From the NCBI GenBank assembly GCA_035573435.1, contig DATMZR010000019.1, positions 1-64,000 on the forward strand: a DNA stretch of 64,000 nt. The letters are read 5' to 3'. A model generated the notes under the pieces. It did no database searches. It had not been told where the DNA came from and saw nothing but the letters and a program-made list of their open reading frames with translations. The position numbers and the translations under genes are program-made. Source of the DNA: Solirubrobacterales bacterium. Lineage in GTDB: Bacteria > Actinomycetota > Thermoleophilia > Solirubrobacterales > 70-9. Positions 16,389-25,289 of the stretch are shown piece after piece; position 1 is the stretch's first letter, and each line of letters opens with the position of its first letter.

Positions 16389-18881
16389 TCAAGCGCCGGT
16401 AGGCCCGCTGGGCCCGGCGTGGGGCAGCGGCCCGCGGGGGGTTGGGCTCTGGTCGGCCTCGGAGGGCTCGACCTCGGCGGTCTGCCCGTCGGCCGGTGGG
16501 GACTCGAGCTCCTGGATGTAGGGGACTCGCCAGGCGATCGCCGCTGTGATCAGCCCGGCGGCAACCGACAGCAGGCTGAGGAACCACTGCCCGGCGGACA
16601 GCAGCTCGAGGTCGAAGAACTCGCGCACGGGTCCTGCGGCGAGCACCAGCGCGTACAGCGCCCCAAGCGCAGCGATCATGGCCAGCATGTAGCTCTGGAT
16701 GGTGATGTGCTCGCGGCCCGGACCGCGCTCGAGCAGCAGGATGAAGCAGAGCCCGAGCACGATCAGGGTGGTGGTGGCGGCCGTGCGGCCCTCGGCCAGC
16801 GAGCCGGCGAAGAGCTTGTCCACCAGGAAGAAGGAGAGCAGCGAGCCCAGGGCGATCCCGACCCCCGCCGGCACCGCGAACGCGGCCAGCGCGCGCAGCA
16901 GCCGGCCCCGGTACAGGGGCCCCTCGCTCGGCGCCAGCGCCAGGACGAAGGACGGGATCCCAATGGTGAGAGTGGCGGCGATCGTCAGCTGGCGGGGGAG
17001 GAAGGGGAAGGCGCCGCCAAAGATCGCAGTGAACAGGATCAGGACCCCCGCGTAGACGGTCTTGGTCGCATACAGGCGGGCCAGGCGGTGGATGTTGCGC
17101 GCGATCTTGCGCCCCTCGGCGACGGCGCGGGGCAGCATCGAGAACTGGTCCCGCATCAGGACGATGTCGGCGATTCCCTTGGTGATCTGGCTTCCCGACC
17201 CCATGGCGACGGCGAGCCTGGCCTGCTTGAGCGCGGGGACGTCGTTGACGCCGTCGCCGATCATCGCCGTGAACCGCCCGCGCTCACCGAGCGCCCCAAC
17301 CAAAGCCTTCTTCTGCTCGGGCGTGATCCGGCAGAAGATCGTGTTGCGCTCCGCGGCCAGCGCGATGCCGGCCCTGTCGTCCGGCAGTTCCGGCCCCTCG
17401 ATCACGCCGGCGTCACCCGCCACGCCGACCCCTTGCGCGACCGCCGTCACGGTCTGTCGGGCGTCACCGGAGATCAGCTTCAAATCAACGCGTTGGCGGC
17501 GCATGAACTCGATCGTCTCCGCGGCGTCGGGGCGAAGCTGTTCCTCCAGGACCACGAGGGCGCGCGGCTCCAGCCTCGGCGGCGGCTCGCTGCCCGGGTC
17601 GGCGGGCAGGACCGAAGACGCCTCCCCGAAAGCGACGACGCGCCGCCCGGCGGCGGTGTGCTCCTCGAGCGTGCGCTCGAGCCTGGGCGTCAGCTCGAGC
17701 GCCCCAGCCTGGGCGAGCACGTCCGGCGCCCCCATCACGTAGCTGCGGGTCGATCCCTGCCCGTCGAGGGTGACGCCGCTCCACTTCCACGACGAGGAAA
17801 AGGGCACCTCGGCGACCACGCGTTCCGCCCTTCCCGGGTAGCGCTCGGCGATCACCTGGAGGGTCCGGTTTCGCTCCCCGGCCGAGTGCGCGAACAGGGC
17901 CAGAGCCTCGTGTGCCAGGGCCGGCTGGGTCTTGTCGGCCACCTCCACGGACACCAGATCGAGGGTCCCGTCGGTCAGCGTCCCGGTCTTGTCGACGCAG
18001 ATCGTGTCGACCGCGGCGAGCGCCTCGGTCGCGGCCATCTGCTGGACCAGGGTGTTCATCCGCGCCAGGCGGACCGCCGCCACAGCGAGGGTGATGCTCA
18101 TCAGCAGCACCAGGCCCTCGGGGATCAGCGTCACCAGGCCGGCGGCCGCCGTCTGGGCAGCCTCCTGGAGCTCGACGTTGCGGATCGAGAAGGCGAGCAG
18201 CAGGAGCACGGCGAGCGGCACCATGACGATCGTGGTCGCGCTCAGCACGCGGTTGACCTCGAGTTGTAGCGGCGAGGGCGGGTGGCGGAAGGCCCTCGCC
18301 TCGCCGGCTACCTGCTCGGCGTGGCTGTCCTCGCGCACCGCATCCACCTCGTAGTAGCCGGAGCCCGCCAGGCAGAAGGCGCCCGACAGCACCCGGTCAC
18401 GATCGTGCTTGCGGACCCCATCGGACTCGCCCGTCAGGATGGACTCGTCGATGGTCAGGCCCCGCGTCGAGACCACAACGCCGTCTGCGACCAGCTGGTC
18501 GCCCGGCTCGACTCGAATCACGTCGCCGGGCACGACCTCCTCCGCACGCAATTCGACCAGCTCTCCGTCGCGGACGGTCTTCGCCCTGGGGGCCACCAGG
18601 ACCGCGAGCCGGTCGAGGGTCTCCTTGGCCTTGAGCTCCTGGCGGATCCCGATCGCCGAGTTGATCACCGCGATCAGGCCGAAGAGTGCGTCCGCGAACA
18701 GCCCGAGCGACACGAGGAGGACGAAGAAGGCGCCCAGGATCGCGTTGAACAGCGTAAAGACATTGCCGGCGACGATGCTGGAAACCGAGCGGCTGGTCGG
18801 CGGTTCAGGCGGCCCCAGGTCCTCAAGCCGCCGCGCCGCCTCGCTGCCGCTCAGCCCGCGCGGATGCGCCTGCTCGCTCAT
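16389..18881 (-). CDS. P-type cation-transporting ATPase (CtpE-like)
   Basis: An 830-residue P-type ATPase. The actuator loop has TGES (150-153), the phosphorylation site is Asp297 in DKTGTLT, and the hinge is GDGVNDVPAL. Helix M4 carries LIPEGLVLLMS, the PEGL form I associate with actinobacterial CtpE (calcium uptake) rather than the CPC motif of heavy-metal pumps. About 8-10 membrane helices are visible. ATG 18881 is preferred over one 30 nt upstream because TATAGA lies 9 nt before it. Calcium specificity is inferred. Operon with pyruvate kinase. Confidence 0.9.
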   Translation of the reverse strand: MSEQAHPRGLSGSEAARRLEDLGPPEPPTSRSVSSIVAGNVFTLFNAILGAFFVLLVSLGLFADALFGLIAVINSAIGIRQELKAKETLDRLAVLVAPRAKTVRDGELVELRAEEVVPGDVIRVEPGDQLVADGVVVSTRGLTIDESILTGESDGVRKHDRDRVLSGAFCLAGSGYYEVDAVREDSHAEQVAGEARAFRHPPSPLQLEVNRVLSATTIVMVPLAVLLLLAFSIRNVELQEAAQTAAAGLVTLIPEGLVLLMSITLAVAAVRLARMNTLVQQMAATEALAAVDTICVDKTGTLTDGTLDLVSVEVADKTQPALAHEALALFAHSAGERNRTLQVIAERYPGRAERVVAEVPFSSSWKWSGVTLDGQGSTRSYVMGAPDVLAQAGALELTPRLERTLEEHTAAGRRVVAFGEASSVLPADPGSEPPPRLEPRALVVLEEQLRPDAAETIEFMRRQRVDLKLISGDARQTVTAVAQGVGVAGDAGVIEGPELPDDRAGIALAAERNTIFCRITPEQKKALVGALGERGRFTAMIGDGVNDVPALKQARLAVAMGSGSQITKGIADIVLMRDQFSMLPRAVAEGRKIARNIHRLARLYATKTVYAGVLILFTAIFGGAFPFLPRQLTIAATLTIGIPSFVLALAPSEGPLYRGRLLRALAAFAVPAGVGIALGSLLSFFLVDKLFAGSLAEGRTAATTTLIVLGLCFILLLERGPGREHITIQSYMLAMIAALGALYALVLAAGPVREFFDLELLSAGQWFLSLLSVAAGLITAAIAWRVPYIQELESPPADGQTAEVEPSEADQSPTPRGPLPHAGPSGPTGA

Positions 18882-18890
18882 TCCCGTCCA

Positions 18891-18918
18891 TCTATACCGG
18901 AGCCGACTCATCTAGGAT
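18891..18918. promoter_or_regulatory. Divergent -10 boxes, P-type ATPase / osmoprotectant importer
   Basis: The minus strand has TATAGA (18891-18896), 9 nt from the ATPase ATG. The plus strand has TAGGAT (18913-18918), 12 nt from the ABC gene's GTG, with GAGAGG between. Confidence 0.45.
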
Positions 18919-18930
18919 CGGCGAGAGGCA

Positions 18931-20124
18931 GTGTCGCCCGACACCCAAGACACTCGGGACCGGGCCGCCGAGGCCCCTTCGGTGGTCTTCCGGCAGGTCA
19001 CCAAGCGGTATCCGGGCGCCGACGAGCCGGCCTTGGTGGAGCTGGACCTGGAGGTCTCGGGAGGCGAGATCTGTGTCTTCGTCGGTCCGTCGGGCTCCGG
19101 CAAGACCACCGCCATGCGGATGGTCAATCGCATGGTCGAGATCACCGAGGGCGACATCCTGGTTCGGGGCACGTCGGTGCGCGAGCGCTCGCCCGCCGAG
19201 TTGCGACGCGAGATCGGCTACGTGATCCAGCAGATCGGGCTCTTCCCCCACCGTACGGTCGGCGAGAACATCGCCACCGTTCCGCGCCTGCTGGGTTGGG
19301 ATCGCCGGCGCGTGGAGGATCGGGTGGAGGAGCTCCTGGACCTGGTCCGGATCGACCCCACGTTGCGACACCGGTACCCGGCGCAACTCTCGGGCGGCCA
19401 GCAGCAGCGCGTCGGGGTCGCCCGCGCGCTGGCCGCCAACCCGGGCGTGATGCTGATGGACGAGCCCTTCGGGGCGGTCGATCCGATCAACCGCGAGCGG
19501 CTCCAGAATGAGTTCCTCCGCCTCCAGGCCGAGGTGCGAAAGACGATCCTCTTCGTCACCCACGACATCGACGAGGCGATCAAGATGGGCGATCGGGTCG
19601 CCGTCCTCCGCGAGGGGGGGCATCTGGCCCAGTACGCCACGCCAGCCGAGCTCCTGATGGCGCCCGCTGACGACTTCGTCGAGGACTTCGTCGGCGCGGA
19701 TCGCGCCCTGAAGCGCCTGGCGCTCATGCGGGTGGCCGACATCGATCTCTGGGAGGCGCCGCTGGCCTTCCCGGGACAGGCCACATCCGAGGTCCGGGCC
19801 AAGCTCGACGGCGCCGAAGTTCCTCACGCTTTGGTGATCGACGGCGAGCGACGCCCTCTGGGTTGGCTCTCCGACGCCGATCTGCGGGCCGAGACCGTTC
19901 CGACCCGTCCCGACACCGGCCCACAGCCACTGCTCGAGCTGGACGACGTGATGCGCGACGCGCTCTCGGACCTGCTCCAGGCCGAGACCCGGTACGCCCC
20001 CGCGGTCGACGCCGAGGGGCGCCTTGCGGGGGTGCTCTCGGTGGAGATCATCTCCGAGTTCCTGACCTCGCCCGAGGCGCTGGTGGAGGAGCACACGGCG
20101 GCGGAGCGGCAGGTGGGGGACTAG
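18931..20124 (+). CDS. opuCA: Osmoprotectant ABC importer, ATP-binding subunit
   Basis: A 397-residue ATPase of the quaternary-amine (betaine/choline/carnitine) uptake family. Walker A GPSGSGKTT is at 52-60, signature LSGGQQQRV near 153-161, and Walker B LMDEPFGAVDP with Asp177/Glu178. The C-terminal part (about 270-385) is a CBS-domain pair, which in OpuA/OpuC senses ionic strength or c-di-AMP. GTG start. Two permeases and a binding protein follow with almost no gaps, giving a complete importer. Confidence 0.92.
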   Translation: MSPDTQDTRDRAAEAPSVVFRQVTKRYPGADEPALVELDLEVSGGEICVFVGPSGSGKTTAMRMVNRMVEITEGDILVRGTSVRERSPAELRREIGYVIQQIGLFPHRTVGENIATVPRLLGWDRRRVEDRVEELLDLVRIDPTLRHRYPAQLSGGQQQRVGVARALAANPGVMLMDEPFGAVDPINRERLQNEFLRLQAEVRKTILFVTHDIDEAIKMGDRVAVLREGGHLAQYATPAELLMAPADDFVEDFVGADRALKRLALMRVADIDLWEAPLAFPGQATSEVRAKLDGAEVPHALVIDGERRPLGWLSDADLRAETVPTRPDTGPQPLLELDDVMRDALSDLLQAETRYAPAVDAEGRLAGVLSVEIISEFLTSPEALVEEHTAAERQVGD

Positions 20125-20126
20125 CA

Positions 20127-20909
20127 GTGCTCGTCCCGACGATCGCCCAAGCGAGCGCCGACTTCTTCCGTGATCGCTCGGATTCGAATTGCATCCAGGA
20201 CAACGGCGCCTTCTGCGCGGGCTGGGTGATCGACAACTTCGACCGCTACGTCGACCCGCTGCTTCAGCACGTGGTGCTCGTGGCCGTCTCTGTGGGCCTC
20301 GGCTTCCTGATCGCCTTTGCCATGGCGGTCGCCTCGCATCGGCAACGCTGGCTCGTCCCCGCGTTCATCGGCGCGACCGGCGTCCTCTACACGATTCCCA
20401 GCCTCGCCTTCTTCTTCTTGCTCCTGCCGATCACCGGCCGCGGTACTGACACGGCGATCATCGCGCTGACCGCCTTCACGCTCCAGATCATCTACAGAAA
20501 CATCGTCGCCGGGCTCGCCGACGTTCCGCGCGACGCCAAGGACGCCGGCCGCGGGATGGGGATGACCGAGCAACAGCTGCTCTGGCGCGTCGAGCTACCG
20601 CTCGCTGTGCCGGAGATCATCGCGGGGGTTCGGGTCGCCACCGTTTCCACCGTCGCGATCGCGAGCCTTGCCGTGTTCGCGGGCGGTGGTGGCCTCGGCT
20701 CGGAGATCGTCACCGGCTCGAACATCACATTCCACACCGGTGTCGTCACCGCCAGCACACTCCTGATCGGGATGGCAATCGCCTTCGACGTGGTCCTGTT
20801 GCTGGTCCAGCGGCGACTGACCCGCTGGCGGTCGGCGGGTGAGGGGCGCGGCGCGAGGCGCACGGACCTGCTCCGCACCCTGTCGCGGCGCGCTCACAGG
20901 ATGGGTTGA
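20127..20909 (+). CDS. opuCB: Osmoprotectant ABC importer permease 1
   Basis: A 260-residue inner-membrane permease with five or six hydrophobic helices. The EAA loop is DAGRGMGMTEQQLLWRVELPLAVPEI. It starts at GTG two nt after the ATPase stop. An extra N-terminal segment (about residues 8-35) with Cys22 and Cys30 precedes the first helix and may face outward. It pairs with the next permease. Confidence 0.88.
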   Translation: MLVPTIAQASADFFRDRSDSNCIQDNGAFCAGWVIDNFDRYVDPLLQHVVLVAVSVGLGFLIAFAMAVASHRQRWLVPAFIGATGVLYTIPSLAFFFLLLPITGRGTDTAIIALTAFTLQIIYRNIVAGLADVPRDAKDAGRGMGMTEQQLLWRVELPLAVPEIIAGVRVATVSTVAIASLAVFAGGGGLGSEIVTGSNITFHTGVVTASTLLIGMAIAFDVVLLLVQRRLTRWRSAGEGRGARRTDLLRTLSRRAHRMG

Positions 20910-21631
20910 TGACCGTCCCGCTCGCCTTGCTGGATTCGTTCTCGGGCGCCGTCGATTTCATCTTCAGCCAGCGGGAGTCGTTCGGCGGCGGCACCCAGGT
21001 GGGTGGCCTCGGCCAGGTGTGGGAGCTGACGCTCGAGCATCTGCAGGTGAGCGGCATTGCCCTTGCCGTCTCGCTTGCTCTCGCGCTGCCGCTGGGCCTC
21101 CTCCTTGGCCACCGTCGCACGGGCGAGCTGTTCGCGGTCGCGGCCGGGAACGCAGGCCGAGCGATCCCCGAGCTGGCGCTGATCGCCCTGCTGGTGGCCT
21201 TCGTCGGCACCGGGACGGTCAACGTCGCGATCGCCCTGGCGGTCCTGGGCATCCCGCCGATCCTCACCAACACCTTCGTCGGCGTTCATCAGGTCGATCC
21301 CCAGGCGGTCGGGGCCGCCCGGGGAATGGGGATGAGCGAGCTACAGATCGCCGTGCGGGTGGAGTTGCCGCTGGCTGTGCCGACGATCATGTCCGGCGTG
21401 CGTACCGCGGCGATCAACATCATCGCCACCGCGACGATCGCACCGCTCGCAGGCGTGCTCACGCTGGGCGACTTCATCCTCGCCCGCAACGTCTATGGGG
21501 ATGAGGGAGTGCTCGCCGGCGCGATCCTGGTCGCCCTGCTGGCTCTGACCGTAGAGCTGACGCTGGCCGCGGTCCAGTGGGCGCTCACGCCCCGCGGCCT
21601 TCGCCTGCAGCGAACGGAGGCGTCCACATGA
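20909..21631 (+). CDS. opuCD: Osmoprotectant ABC importer permease 2
   Basis: A 240-residue permease with five or six hydrophobic helices and an EAA loop GAARGMGMSELQIAVRVELPLAVPTI, closely like permease 1, so the channel is a heterodimer. The ATG overlaps the previous stop (TGATG). A tandem-repeat leader separates it from the binding-protein gene. Confidence 0.88.
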   Translation: MTVPLALLDSFSGAVDFIFSQRESFGGGTQVGGLGQVWELTLEHLQVSGIALAVSLALALPLGLLLGHRRTGELFAVAAGNAGRAIPELALIALLVAFVGTGTVNVAIALAVLGIPPILTNTFVGVHQVDPQAVGAARGMGMSELQIAVRVELPLAVPTIMSGVRTAAINIIATATIAPLAGVLTLGDFILARNVYGDEGVLAGAILVALLALTVELTLAAVQWALTPRGLRLQRTEAST

Positions 21632-21640
21632 GTGCCGAGA

Positions 21641-21744
21641 GTGTGCATAGGATTGCCCCGCGCCTCCGGATGCGGAGGGGTGCACACGAGAGAGGAACCA
21701 GCGCCTCCGACACGCGGAGGGGCACACGAGAGAGGAACCGCCCG
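21641..21744 (+). promoter_or_regulatory. Structured leader before the osmoprotectant-binding lipoprotein gene
   Basis: GTGTGCA (21641-21647) can pair with TGCACAC (21681-21687) of repeat A, or in shorter form with GCACAC of repeat B (21722-21727). The two pairings exclude each other. Each repeat also holds its own CCTCCG/CGGAGG hairpin. It ends in the working ribosome site GAGAGG. It is riboswitch-like in layout, but I do not recognise a known class. Confidence 0.45.
21660..21739 (+). repeat. Two tandem copies of a 39-40-bp hairpin-plus-SD unit
   Basis: Copy A (21660-21699) and copy B (21701-21739) are nearly identical. Each is CCTCCG, a 4-5-nt loop, CGGAGG, then a shared tail CACACGAGAGAGGAACC. 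Only copy B's AGAGAGG serves a start codon (ATG 21745). Confidence 0.85.
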
Positions 21745-22728
21745 ATGAGAGACGATCCACGTCTACGCGTGCTGCTGGCGCTGGTCGCCGCGTTCGCCCT
21801 GGCCTTTGGACTCGCCGCCTGCGGAGATGACGACGACGAGAGCGACGGGGGCGGCGGCGGCACGAGCGCGAACCTGATCGAGGAGAACCCGGACAACAAC
21901 GGGGTCTCGATCAAGGTCGGGTCCAAGAACTTCGACGAGCAGTTGATCCTCGCCGAGATCTACGCCCAGGGGCTGGAGGCCGCGGGCTACGACGTCAGCA
22001 CGGACCTCAATCTCGGCGATGAGACCATCGCGTTCAAGGCGCTCACCAGCGGCGAGATCGACGCGTACCCGGAGTACACATCGACAATCCTGACCTCGAT
22101 CTTCGACGTGGCGCCAGAGGACGTGCCGGGCGACGCCCAGCAGGCGTTCGAGGACTCGCAGGACGAGTTCGACAAGCGCAACTTGGTGGCGTACCCGCCG
22201 ACGCCGTTCTCGAGCGCGAACGCGGTCGGGCTGCTGACCAAGACGGCCGACGACCTCGGAGTGAGCACCATCTCCGACCTCGAAGGGAAGTCGCAGGACC
22301 TGGTGCTCGCGGGCTCGCCCGAGTGCCGCCAGCGAATCGACTGCCTGCTCGGTCTGGAGCAGAACTACGGGCTCGAGTTCAAGGAGTTCACGCCGGTGGA
22401 CATCGGTCTGCGCTACGAGGTGCTCGACAACGGCGACGCGGACCTGTCGATCCTGTTCACCACCGACGCCCAACTGTTCACCGACCCCGATAAGTACACC
22501 GTGCTCGAGGATGACAAGCACGTGCTGCCCGCGGGGAACGTGCTCTTCAGCGTCAGGAAGCAGACCGCGGACGAGGCTGGGCAGGACCTCGGCGACACGG
22601 TCGAAAACGTGCAGTCCAACATGACGGTCAAGGTGATGCAGGAGCTCAACGCTCGCGTCGCCATTGACAAGGAGAAGCCGGAGGACGTCGCGCACGAATA
22701 CCTGGTCGAGTTCGGGTACGTGAAGTAA
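21745..22728 (+). CDS. opuCC: Osmoprotectant-binding lipoprotein
   Basis: A 327-residue substrate-binding protein of the OpuAC/ProX type. The signal peptide ends in LAAC with lipid-modified Cys26, followed by an acidic Gly-rich linker. The mature part has KVGSKNFDEQLILAEIYAQGLEAAG and EIDAYPEYTSTIL, typical of glycine-betaine/choline-binding OsmX-like proteins. It completes the importer begun at 18931. The TAA stop shares a base with the next gene's ATG. Confidence 0.9.
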   Translation: MRDDPRLRVLLALVAAFALAFGLAACGDDDDESDGGGGGTSANLIEENPDNNGVSIKVGSKNFDEQLILAEIYAQGLEAAGYDVSTDLNLGDETIAFKALTSGEIDAYPEYTSTILTSIFDVAPEDVPGDAQQAFEDSQDEFDKRNLVAYPPTPFSSANAVGLLTKTADDLGVSTISDLEGKSQDLVLAGSPECRQRIDCLLGLEQNYGLEFKEFTPVDIGLRYEVLDNGDADLSILFTTDAQLFTDPDKYTVLEDDKHVLPAGNVLFSVRKQTADEAGQDLGDTVENVQSNMTVKVMQELNARVAIDKEKPEDVAHEYLVEFGYVK

Positions 22729-23789
22729 TGGCGTTGAAGCTCGGTCTCAATCTCGGCTACTGGGGGATCGGCCCCCAGGGCGAGGAGGCCGTCGAGGCCG
22801 TCCGGGTCGCCGAGCGCGCTGGCTTCGACTCGGTCTGGGCAGCGGAGTCATACGGCTCTGACGTGGTCAGCGTGCTCGCCTGGCTCGCGGCCCAGACCGA
22901 GACGATCCAGCTCGGCGCGGCGATCATGCAGGTGCCGGCCCGGCCGCCGGCGGCCGCCGCGATGGCGGGTTGCACGATCGACGCGCTCTCGGGGGGGCGG
23001 TTCATCTTCGGGTTTGGTCCATCGGGTCCGCAGGTCTCGGAGGGCTGGTACGGAGTCCCTTACGCGAAGCCCTGGGGCCGCACCCGGGAGTACGTCGAGA
23101 TCGTCCGCCAGATCGTCGCCCGCGAGGGCCGGCTGGAGTACGACGGGCAGCACTTCAAGCTGCCGCTTCCCGGCGGCGAGGGCAAGGCGCTGAAGCTCAA
23201 TTTCCATCCGGTGCGCAACCGGATCCCGATCTTCGTCGGCGCGATCGGCCGCAAGTCGGTGGAGATGGCGGCGGAGATCTGCGACGGCTGGATTCCGATC
23301 TTCTCCTCGCCGGATGCGTTCGAGTCCACCTGGGGCGAGCACATCGAAGCCGGGCTGGCGAAGGGCAGCCGGAGTCGCTCCGAGCTCGAGGTCTCGCCGA
23401 CCGTCCAGGTGGCGATCGACGGCGACCTCGACGCGGCCCGCTCGATCGTCAAGGCCGGCCTGCTGCTGTACCTGGGCGGCATGGGCAGCCGCAAGACCAA
23501 TTTCTACGTCGACCTCACGCACCGCTTCGGCTTCGGCGAGGTCGCCGACGAGGTCCAGTCGCTGTACCTGGACGGCAAGCGCGAGGACGCCTATAACGCG
23601 ATCCCCGACGAGCTCGTCAACGCGACCGCGCTGATCGGCAGCGAGGAAGAGGTGGCTGAGCGGCTGGATCGCTACGCGTCGGCCGGCGTGGACCGTCTGA
23701 TCGTTTCCCCGATCAACCCGGAGACCGAGCAGCGCCGGCACACCGTCGAACGCCTGGCTGCGCTGGTGGGCGCTGCCTCGCCCGCCTGA
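22728..23789 (+). CDS. LLM-class F420-dependent oxidoreductase
   Basis: A 353-residue TIM-barrel protein of the luciferase-like monooxygenase superfamily, F420-binding actinobacterial branch. Motifs include AERAGFDSVWAAESYGSD, LGAAIMQVPARPPAAAAM and FIFGFGPSGPQVSEGWYG. Its ATG overlaps the binding-protein stop (TAATG), so it may be co-translated with the osmoprotectant importer although no functional link is evident. Substrate unknown; F420 rather than FMN is inferred from subfamily. Confidence 0.88.
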   Translation: MALKLGLNLGYWGIGPQGEEAVEAVRVAERAGFDSVWAAESYGSDVVSVLAWLAAQTETIQLGAAIMQVPARPPAAAAMAGCTIDALSGGRFIFGFGPSGPQVSEGWYGVPYAKPWGRTREYVEIVRQIVAREGRLEYDGQHFKLPLPGGEGKALKLNFHPVRNRIPIFVGAIGRKSVEMAAEICDGWIPIFSSPDAFESTWGEHIEAGLAKGSRSRSELEVSPTVQVAIDGDLDAARSIVKAGLLLYLGGMGSRKTNFYVDLTHRFGFGEVADEVQSLYLDGKREDAYNAIPDELVNATALIGSEEEVAERLDRYASAGVDRLIVSPINPETEQRRHTVERLAALVGAASPA

Positions 23790-23810
23790 CCCACCTACGC
23801 GCGGCTCGGA

Positions 23811-23816
23811 TACGCT
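23811..23816 (+). promoter_or_regulatory. Leaderless -10 box of the transhydrogenase operon
   Basis: TACGCT ends 9 nt before the TTG start of the alpha-1 subunit. Confidence 0.5.
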
Positions 23817-23825
23817 CTCGCCGCT

Positions 23826-24956
23826 TTGCGGGTAGGCGTGCCCAAAGAAACCCGGGAGGGCGAGCGCCGCGTGGCGCTGATCCCGGACTCGGTCCGCTCA
23901 CTGACGGGCAAGGAGGTCGAGGTCGCGGTCGAGTCGGGCGCCGGAGAGGGCGCCGGCCATCCCGACGCCGAGTACTCCGAGGCCGAGGCGGCCGTCGGGT
24001 CGGCGGATGAGGCATGGGGCGCCGAAGTCGTGGCCAAGGTGGCGGTACCCACGATGGACGAGATCGGCCGGCTGCGTTCCGGCCAGGTCCTGGTCGGCCA
24101 CCTGGCGCCGCTGACCTCCCCGGAGACGAACCGGGCGCTGGCCGAGGCCGGGGTGACCAGCTTCGCGATGGAGGCAATCCCGAGGATCACCCGTGCGCAG
24201 GCGATGGATGCGCTCTCCTCGCAGGCGAACGTGGCGGGCTACGCGGCCACCTTGCTGGCCGCACGGGAGGCCGGCCGCTTCTTCGGCATGATGACCACCG
24301 CCGCAGGCACCGTGGCGCCGGCGAAGGTGATGGTGCTGGGCGCGGGTGTGGCCGGCCTCCAGGCGATCGCGACCGCCAAGCGGCTGGGAGCGGTGGTCAC
24401 GGGGTTTGACATCCGACGCGCCGCCTGGGAGCAGATCGCGAGCCTCGGCGGCCGTCCCCTGGAGCTCGACTTCATCCCAGACGCGGAGGCCGAGGGCGGG
24501 TACGCGCGACCGCTGACCGAGGAGGAGAACGAGCAGGTACGCGAGGCTCTCGCCGAGGCCGCCAAGCGCCAGGACGTGATCATCACCACCGCGCTCGTGC
24601 CCGGCCGTCCGGCGCCGCTGCTGATCACCGCCGATGCCGTGCGCCAGATGTCGCCCGGGTCGGTGATCGTCGACCTCGCCGGCGAGAGCGGCGGGAACTG
24701 CGAGCTGTCCAAGGCCGGCGAGACCGTCGTCGAGGGCGGGGTGACGATCATCGCCCCGCTCAACCTGCCGAGCGAGATGGCCACCCACGCCTCCCAGCTC
24801 TATTCCAAGAATGTCGAGAACCTGCTCGGCCTGCTGGTGTCGGAAGGCCGGCTGACCCTCGACTTCGACGACGAGATCGTGGCCGGGGCATGCATCACGC
24901 ATGACGGCGAGATCAAGAACGAGCGGGCCAGGGAAGCTGCCGGGGCGGCCGCCTGA
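23826..24956 (+). CDS. pntAA: NAD(P) transhydrogenase subunit alpha-1
   Basis: A 376-residue NAD(H)-binding soluble domain (dI) of proton-translocating transhydrogenase. It starts RVGVPKETREGERRVALIPDSV, with GAGVAGLQAIATAKRLGAVVTGFDIR as the Rossmann motif and the VSLVP-like region replaced by TIIAPLNLPSEMATHAS. TTG start supported by the upstream -10 box. It is the separate alpha-1 form of three-gene transhydrogenases. The enzyme uses proton-motive force to make NADPH from NADH. The stop overlaps the next ATG by one base. Confidence 0.94.
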   Translation: MRVGVPKETREGERRVALIPDSVRSLTGKEVEVAVESGAGEGAGHPDAEYSEAEAAVGSADEAWGAEVVAKVAVPTMDEIGRLRSGQVLVGHLAPLTSPETNRALAEAGVTSFAMEAIPRITRAQAMDALSSQANVAGYAATLLAAREAGRFFGMMTTAAGTVAPAKVMVLGAGVAGLQAIATAKRLGAVVTGFDIRRAAWEQIASLGGRPLELDFIPDAEAEGGYARPLTEEENEQVREALAEAAKRQDVIITTALVPGRPAPLLITADAVRQMSPGSVIVDLAGESGGNCELSKAGETVVEGGVTIIAPLNLPSEMATHASQLYSKNVENLLGLLVSEGRLTLDFDDEIVAGACITHDGEIKNERAREAAGAAA

Positions 24957-25288
24957 TGGACCTGATCACCGAGATCACGATCTTCGTCCTCGCCGCCTTC
25001 GTCGGCTTCGAGGTGATCTCGAAGGTGCCGACCACTCTGCACACGCCGCTGATGTCGCAGACCAACGCGATTCACGGCATCGTCATGCTCGGCGGGCTGA
25101 TCGTGATCGGCACCGCCGACGACACCCTCGACAAGGTGATCGGCACGATCGCGATCGCCTTCGGGACGATCAACATCGTCGGCGGCTTCATGGTCACGGA
25201 CCGGATGCTCGGGATGTTCCGCCGGAAACCAAAGCCGCCCGAATCCTCCGCTGACGCGTCCGGTTCGGCCGGGTCTGCGGAAGGCTGA
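24956..25288 (+). CDS. pntAB: NAD(P) transhydrogenase subunit alpha-2
   Basis: A 110-residue membrane subunit supplying the first part of domain II, with three hydrophobic helices (about 5-22, 42-57, 62-82) and the conserved PTTLHTPLMSQTNAIHGI. The tail after residue 90 is Ser/Ala-rich. It lies between alpha-1 and beta with 1-nt overlap or 1-nt gap. Confidence 0.93.
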   Translation: MDLITEITIFVLAAFVGFEVISKVPTTLHTPLMSQTNAIHGIVMLGGLIVIGTADDTLDKVIGTIAIAFGTINIVGGFMVTDRMLGMFRRKPKPPESSADASGSAGSAEG

Positions 25289-25289
25289 G

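Noticed and set aside
21641-21744. Identification as a known riboswitch (ydaO/c-di-AMP, glycine, guanidine-II)
   Set aside because: Two hairpins are present but the conserved loop and core sequences of those classes are not.
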